A stretch of DNA of 50,525 bases. Origin: an uncultured Kiloniellales bacterium. GTDB lineage: Bacteria > Pseudomonadota > Alphaproteobacteria > Kiloniellales > JAKSDN01. Location of the stretch: the NCBI GenBank assembly GCA_947258885.1, contig CAMYKD010000013.1:1-50525 (forward strand), given 5' to 3'. Shown here piece by piece: positions 46,732 through 50,525 of this stretch. The notes beneath the pieces are model-generated. The model made no database searches. It was not told the DNA's origin and worked only from the letters and a program-made list of their open reading frames with translations. A program made the translations under genes and the position numbers. Position 1 is the first letter of the stretch. Every line of letters begins with the position of its first letter.

Positions 46732-47661
46732 ATGGTGAATCCGCCCCACGCACGGCCGAGGACCGACAGCCCAGCGCGCAGCGCCCCGGACAGGGCGCCG
46801 CTTCTGGCCGCCGTTGTGCTCTGCCTCTCGCTCGCCGCCGCCTGCGGGCAACTGCCGCGGCCCTTTCAGCCCGTGGACAAGTCCAGCAACGACCTGCTCT
46901 ACCTCGCCGATCGTAGCGGCATCCTGGTGCGGCCGGTCGGCCGCGACGCGCCGGGCAATCCGGCGGCGGCGGCCGAGTCCCTTGCCGCGGCGCTGCGCGC
47001 GCGCAACCTCGCGGCCTCGACGCGGGATGCGAACGGGACAGGGCAGATCCTGCGCGGCTGGGCCACGGTGCAGCGACTGCCGAGCGGGCAAGACGAAGTC
47101 CTGCTCTCCTGGGAGCTCGCCGAAGCCAGCGGCGCCCTAATCGGCCGCACCGCGCAGCGCAGCGAACTCAGTGCGGGGGCTTGGCAGGCGGGCGATCCCG
47201 CGACTCTCGACCGGATGATGGACCGGGCCGCGGAGGCGGTCGCCGCCCTGGTGCAGGATCCTGCGGTCGAGCGTCCGGGCCTGGCCGGCTTCCCGGGTGC
47301 GCGGCTGGTCATCCTGCCGATGCGGGACCTGCCCGGCGACGGCGCGCTCAGCCTGGCCCGGGCGCTGAGGCACGAGCTCGACGCCGCACGGCTGCCGCTG
47401 GCGGACCGGGCCGGCGGCGGCGACCTGCTGGTCGCTTGCACCGTCAGCCTGGGTCCGCCACGCGAATACTTGCAGGAGGTCCGCATCACCTGGACCGTCA
47501 CCCGGGCCGGCGACGGGCTGGAGCTGGGTCGGATCGACCAGCAGAACCGCATACCCGCCGGCAGCCTCGACGGTCCCTGGGGACCGGCGGCTCACGGCAT
47601 CGCCCAGGGCGCCGTCCAGGGCATTCGCGCCCTGGTCGAGCGGCTCCACAGGCGGGTCTGA
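46732..47661 (+). CDS. Lipoprotein of unknown function
   Basis: The 309-residue protein has a lipoprotein signal: a polar, basic first 22 residues, hydrophobic core LLAAVVLCLSLAAAC (24-38) and Cys38 as lipidation site. The body repeats a pattern twice, ILVRPVGRDAPGNPAAAAESLAAALRARNL and LVILPMRDLPGDGALSLARALRHELDAARL, each followed by strand-rich LSWELAEASGALIGR / ITWTVTRAGDGLELGR. It thus looks like two related domains of an alpha/beta fold. No family was recognised. It sits between the M24 gene and prs, without a strong ribosome binding site. Confidence 0.75.
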   Translation: MVNPPHARPRTDSPARSAPDRAPLLAAVVLCLSLAAACGQLPRPFQPVDKSSNDLLYLADRSGILVRPVGRDAPGNPAAAAESLAAALRARNLAASTRDANGTGQILRGWATVQRLPSGQDEVLLSWELAEASGALIGRTAQRSELSAGAWQAGDPATLDRMMDRAAEAVAALVQDPAVERPGLAGFPGARLVILPMRDLPGDGALSLARALRHELDAARLPLADRAGGGDLLVACTVSLGPPREYLQEVRITWTVTRAGDGLELGRIDQQNRIPAGSLDGPWGPAAHGIAQGAVQGIRALVERLHRRV

Positions 47662-47807
47662 GCGTCGCGCAGGAACTCCTCGCAAACAGCCGCCAAGGAC
47701 ATTTACAGACCGGAGAGGCGTTGATACATTCCCGCCCGACCCGGCCGGGGTATGGCGAGAAACCCGGATGATCGGGGCGGAGCAGGGGCCGCGCTGGGAA
47801 CCTTGGC

Positions 47808-48740
47808 ATGAAGATCCTGACCGGTAACAGCAATCGGCCGCTCGCCGAAGCGATTTCGGCATACCTGAACCTGCCGCTGACCAAGGCCAGCGTCCGGCGC
47901 TTCTCGGACATGGAGGTCTTCGTCGAGATCCACGAGAACGTCCGCGGCGAGGACGTCTTCGTCATCCAATCGACGTCCTATCCGGCGAACGACAACCTGA
48001 TGGAATTGCTGGTTGCCTTCGATGCGCTGAAGCGCGGCTCGGCGCGGCGCACGACGGCCGTGATCCCCTACTACGGCTATGCCCGCCAGGATCGCAAATC
48101 CGGGCCGCGCACGCCGATCTCGGCCAAGCTGGTGGCCAACCTGATCACCTCGGCCGGCGCCGACCGGGTGGTCACGCTCGACCTGCACGCCGGGCAGATC
48201 CAGGGGTTCTTCGACATACCGACCGACAACCTCTACGCCGCGCCGGTGTTCACCAAGGACATTCAGGAGCGCTACGACGGGCAGGACCTGACCATCGTGT
48301 CGCCCGACGTGGGCGGCGTGTACCGGGCCCGCGCCATCGCCAAGCGGCTTGACGCGGACCTCGCGATCATCGATAAGCGCCGCGAACGGGCCGGCGTCTC
48401 CGAGGTCATGCACATCATCGGCGACGTCAAGGGCCGGCGTTGCCTTCTGGTCGACGACATCGTGGACTCGGCCGGCACGCTGTGCAACGCGGCTGTGGCC
48501 CTGATGGAGGCCGGCGCCAAGTCGGTTTCCGCCTATGTAACACACGGGGTGCTGTCCGGCGGCGCGGTCGCCCGCGTCACCGCATCTCCGCTCGAGGAGT
48601 TGATCATGACCGACAGCATTCAGGCGACCGAAGCCGTGCGCGTGGCGCAGAACACGCGCCAGATCACGATCGCGCCCCTGCTGGGCGAGGCCATGAGCCG
48701 GATCAGCGACGAGCGTTCGGTTTCGAGCCTGTTCGATTAG
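47808..48740 (+). CDS. prs: Ribose-phosphate pyrophosphokinase
   Basis: The 310-residue enzyme makes PRPP from ribose 5-phosphate and ATP for nucleotide, histidine, tryptophan and NAD synthesis. It has [69 protein letters not shown] (the ATP/flexible loop region), [23 protein letters not shown], and the PRPP loop [17 protein letters not shown] (about residues 217-233). Length is typical. rplY and pth follow, a conserved proteobacterial order. Confidence 0.97.
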   Translation: MKILTGNSNRPLAEAISAYLNLPLTKASVRRFSDMEVFVEIHENVRGEDVFVIQSTSYPANDNLMELLVAFDALKRGSARRTTAVIPYYGYARQDRKSGPRTPISAKLVANLITSAGADRVVTLDLHAGQIQGFFDIPTDNLYAAPVFTKDIQERYDGQDLTIVSPDVGGVYRARAIAKRLDADLAIIDKRRERAGVSEVMHIIGDVKGRRCLLVDDIVDSAGTLCNAAVALMEAGAKSVSAYVTHGVLSGGAVARVTASPLEELIMTDSIQATEAVRVAQNTRQITIAPLLGEAMSRISDERSVSSLFD

Positions 48741-48758
48741 CCGCCCCGATCGGGCGGC
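48740..48758 (+). terminator. Hairpin just after prs
   Basis: GCCGCCC (48740-48746) pairs with GGGCGGC (48752-48758) around CGATC. There is no T-run, so it may be an attenuating or 3'-stabilising stem rather than a true intrinsic terminator. Confidence 0.4.
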
Positions 48759-48800
48759 AGCCGGCGCCGGCACCCCTGGAGGCCGGGTCGGTCGAGTAGG

Positions 48801-48823
48801 GCGGCGGGAAGAGGTCCCGCCGC
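48801..48823 (+). promoter_or_regulatory. Leader hairpin upstream of rplY
   Basis: A perfect 9-bp stem, GCGGCGGGA (48801-48809) with TCCCGCCGC (48815-48823), has a five-base loop and lies 27 bases before the rplY start codon. The sequence TTTATC follows. It could terminate prs transcripts weakly or regulate rplY translation; ribosomal protein genes are often controlled by leader structures. Confidence 0.45.
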
Positions 48824-48849
48824 TCGCGACTTTATCGAGGAGAGAGTAT

Positions 48850-49554
48850 ATGAGCGAGATCAACAAGCTTTCGGCGGAGCCGAGGGAGCGGGCCGGAAAG
48901 GGGGCCGCCCGCGCCGCGCGCCGTGCCGGTCGCGTGCCGGGCGTCATCTATGGCGCCAAGAAGGACCCGGTCCTGGTCACCCTCGACCCCGGGGACCTGC
49001 GCCGCGAGATCACCGGCGGGGGTTTCTTCGCCAAGCTGTTCGACGTCGAGGTCGGCGGCGGCAGCGAGCGGGTCCTGCCCCGCGATCTGCAGCTCCACCC
49101 CGTGTCCGACCGGCCGATCCACGTGGATTTCCTGCGGGTCAGCCGGGACACCCGGCTCAACGTCATGGTGCCCGTGGTGTTCCTCAACGAAGAGGAGTCA
49201 CCCGGCCTCAAGCGCGGTGGCGTGCTCAACGTGGTGCGCTACGAGATCGAGCTGTCCTGCCAGGCCGACGCCATCCCGCCGCAGGTCGAAATCGACCTGA
49301 CCGGCCGGGACATCGGCGATTCGGCGCACATCAGCGAAGTCTCCCTGCCCGAGGGCGTCGAGCCGACCATCACCGACCGCGACTTCACCATCGCCACAAT
49401 CGCCGCGCCCAGCGTGGTCCGCGAGGAGGCCGCCGAGGCCGCCGAAGCGGCCGAGGGCGAGGTTCCCGAAGGCGAGGTTCCCGAGGGTGAGGTCCCCGAG
49501 GGCGCCGAAGGCGCGCCCGGCGAGGGAGCCGAGGAGAAGAAGGCCGAGGAGTAA
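48850..49554 (+). CDS. rplY: Ribosomal protein L25 (CTC form)
   Basis: The 234-residue protein is the long L25/CTC form that binds 5S rRNA. It has an N-terminal L25 domain ([53 protein letters not shown]). The beta C-terminal domain reads [32 protein letters not shown]. From about residue 195 an acidic tail carries the five-residue unit PEGEV three times and ends EEKKAEE. GAGGAGAGAG precedes the ATG. pth follows 30 bases on. Confidence 0.97.
   Translation: MSEINKLSAEPRERAGKGAARAARRAGRVPGVIYGAKKDPVLVTLDPGDLRREITGGGFFAKLFDVEVGGGSERVLPRDLQLHPVSDRPIHVDFLRVSRDTRLNVMVPVVFLNEEESPGLKRGGVLNVVRYEIELSCQADAIPPQVEIDLTGRDIGDSAHISEVSLPEGVEPTITDRDFTIATIAAPSVVREEAAEAAEAAEGEVPEGEVPEGEVPEGAEGAPGEGAEEKKAEE
49459..49503 (+). 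repeat. Three 15-bp tandem repeats in the rplY tail
   Basis: GAGGTTCCCGAAGGC, GAGGTTCCCGAGGGT and GAGGTCCCCGAGGGC follow one another and encode the repeated EVPEG. A 15-bp unit keeps frame, so copy number can vary by slippage without breaking the protein. Confidence 0.9.
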
Positions 49555-49584
49555 GGCTCGGCGCCGCGACCCTCGGAGAGCGCC

Positions 49585-50223
49585 ATGCGGCTTCTGGTCG
49601 GCCTGGGCAACCCGGGCCCGCGCTATGCGCGCAACCGTCACAACATCGGCTTCATGGCGGTGGACGAGATCGTCCGCCGCCATGGCTTTGGCCCCTGGCG
49701 CGCGCGCTTCCAGGGCCGGGTCGCCGAGGGGCGGATCGGCGGCGAGAAGCTGCTCGCCCAGCAGCCGCAGACCTATATGAACGAGTCCGGCCGGGCGGTC
49801 GGCGAGGCGCTGAGGTTCTACAAGCTCGACCCCGAGCAGGTGATCGTGCTGCACGACGAAATCGACCTCAAGCCCGGCAAGGTGAAGGTCAAGCAGGGCG
49901 GCGGCCCCGGCGGTCACAACGGCCTGCGCTCGATCGACGCCCATATCGGGCGCGACTACTGGCGGGTGCGCCTGGGCGTCGGCCACCCGGGCGACAAGGA
50001 CCTGGTCCACGACCACGTGCTGCACGACTTCGCCAAGGCCGACGACGGCTGGCTCGACAAGCTGCTCGACGCAGTGGCCGCCGAGCTTCCGATCCTGCTA
50101 GCCGGGGACGAGCTCGCCTTCATGTCCAAGGTCAACCAGGCCCTGGTACCGCCCCGCCCCAAACCGCCGCCCAAGCCCGCACCCGAACCTGCCGGCGAAC
50201 CCGACAAGCCGAGCGAGACCTGA
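49585..50223 (+). CDS. pth: Peptidyl-tRNA hydrolase
   Basis: The 212-residue enzyme recycles tRNA from prematurely released peptidyl-tRNA. It has [21 protein letters not shown] (residues 3-23) with N9 and catalytic H19, [55 protein letters not shown] and [21 protein letters not shown] proline- and lysine-rich C-terminal tail (from about 185) is extra compared with the Escherichia coli protein. The stop is two bases before the ychF start. Confidence 0.98.
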   Translation: MRLLVGLGNPGPRYARNRHNIGFMAVDEIVRRHGFGPWRARFQGRVAEGRIGGEKLLAQQPQTYMNESGRAVGEALRFYKLDPEQVIVLHDEIDLKPGKVKVKQGGGPGGHNGLRSIDAHIGRDYWRVRLGVGHPGDKDLVHDHVLHDFAKADDGWLDKLLDAVAAELPILLAGDELAFMSKVNQALVPPRPKPPPKPAPEPAGEPDKPSET

Positions 50224-50225
50224 CC

Positions 50226-50525
50226 ATGGGCTTCAACTGCGGCATCGTCGGCCTGCCCAACGTCGGTAAGTCGACCCTGTTCAACGCGCTGACCGAGACT
50301 GCCGCGGCGGAGGCGGCCAACTATCCCTTCTCGACCATCGAGCCCAACATCGGCCGTGTCGCCGTGCCCGACCCGCGCCTGGAGGTCCTGGCGCGGCTCG
50401 GCAAGTCGACCAAGGCCGTCCCGACCTTCCTGGAGTTCGTCGACATCGCCGGTCTGGTCGCCGGCGCCTCCAGGGGCGAGGGCCTGGGCAACAAGTTCCT
50501 GGCCAACATCCGCGAGGTCGACGCC
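50226..50525 (+). CDS. ychF: YchF/OLA1-family ATPase, N-terminal part
   Basis: The first 100 codons are present and the gene runs off the right edge. The P-loop is in [17 protein letters not shown] (residues 6-22), followed by [27 protein letters not shown] and the G3 segment [30 protein letters not shown]. This matches YchF, an ATP-preferring Obg-family protein linked to translation and stress. pth-ychF is a conserved pair. Confidence 0.96.
   Translation, partial: MGFNCGIVGLPNVGKSTLFNALTETAAAEAANYPFSTIEPNIGRVAVPDPRLEVLARLGKSTKAVPTFLEFVDIAGLVAGASRGEGLGNKFLANIREVDA

Overview
This is a 50.5 kb stretch of high-GC chromosome from an alphaproteobacterium, most likely Rhodospirillales or Kiloniellales-like. 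The supports are the carB-greA-trxB neighbourhood, an ELM1-family protein, a MarR/OmpR/EnvZ trio next to ilvE (resembling petP-petR), a phasin with a PhaR-type operator pair, the ubiK-hldD-lgt-midA-pgeF series, and prs-rplY-pth-ychF. The organism-level call is inference from gene content and order; no rRNA or tRNA gene was found to confirm it. Both ends are cut: trxB at the left, ychF at the right.

Layout. (1) 1-6.5 kb: trxB, ELM1-like protein, an Lrp/AsnC regulator, greA and carB, then a toxin-antitoxin pair bracketed by an imperfect 26-bp direct repeat at the place where carA might be expected. (2) 6.6-15 kb: uvrB, a small lipoprotein, msrB, a frameshifted Na+/Ca2+ exchanger-type gene, a small orphan protein that looks like a histidine-kinase dimerisation domain without its histidine, ltaE, a PCu(A)C copper chaperone, and a folM-like/folB pteridine pair. 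(3) 15.4-28 kb: uvrC-pgsA-mobB and moeA-moaD-moaE, separated by a 6.75 kb block on the opposite strand. The block encodes a PhnD-type binding protein, a six-PAS histidine kinase, a truncated kinase and a receiver-kinase hybrid. (4) 27.9-37.4 kb: a Gre-like factor, ilvE, the MarR/OmpR/EnvZ genes, then a second signalling operon (CHASE4-like kinase, second kinase, lone receiver, receiver-kinase hybrid). (5) 37.4-50.5 kb: csaA, phasin, a TetR/COQ9-like protein, ybaK-type deacylase, proC, ybjN, ubiK, then the long plus-strand housekeeping series hldD to ychF.

How the genes work together. Molybdenum cofactor genes (mobB, moeA, moaD, moaE) flank the binding-protein sensor cluster, which has no ABC permease or ATPase. 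It therefore looks like a sensory system and not an importer. The second kinase cluster has the same logic (membrane kinases with a close HELRNPLG or HDLRNPLG box, ending in a receiver-kinase hybrid), and neither cluster contains a DNA-binding output. The most unusual items are the mosaic-deleted kinase at 19.8-20.5 kb, the His-less kinase-domain protein at 11.5 kb, an M24-fold enzyme lacking the usual metal ligands, and a Gre-like factor lacking the usual acidic tip.

All calls come from reading the sequence and translations. No database or structure search was run, so family names rest on recognised motifs, length and context.
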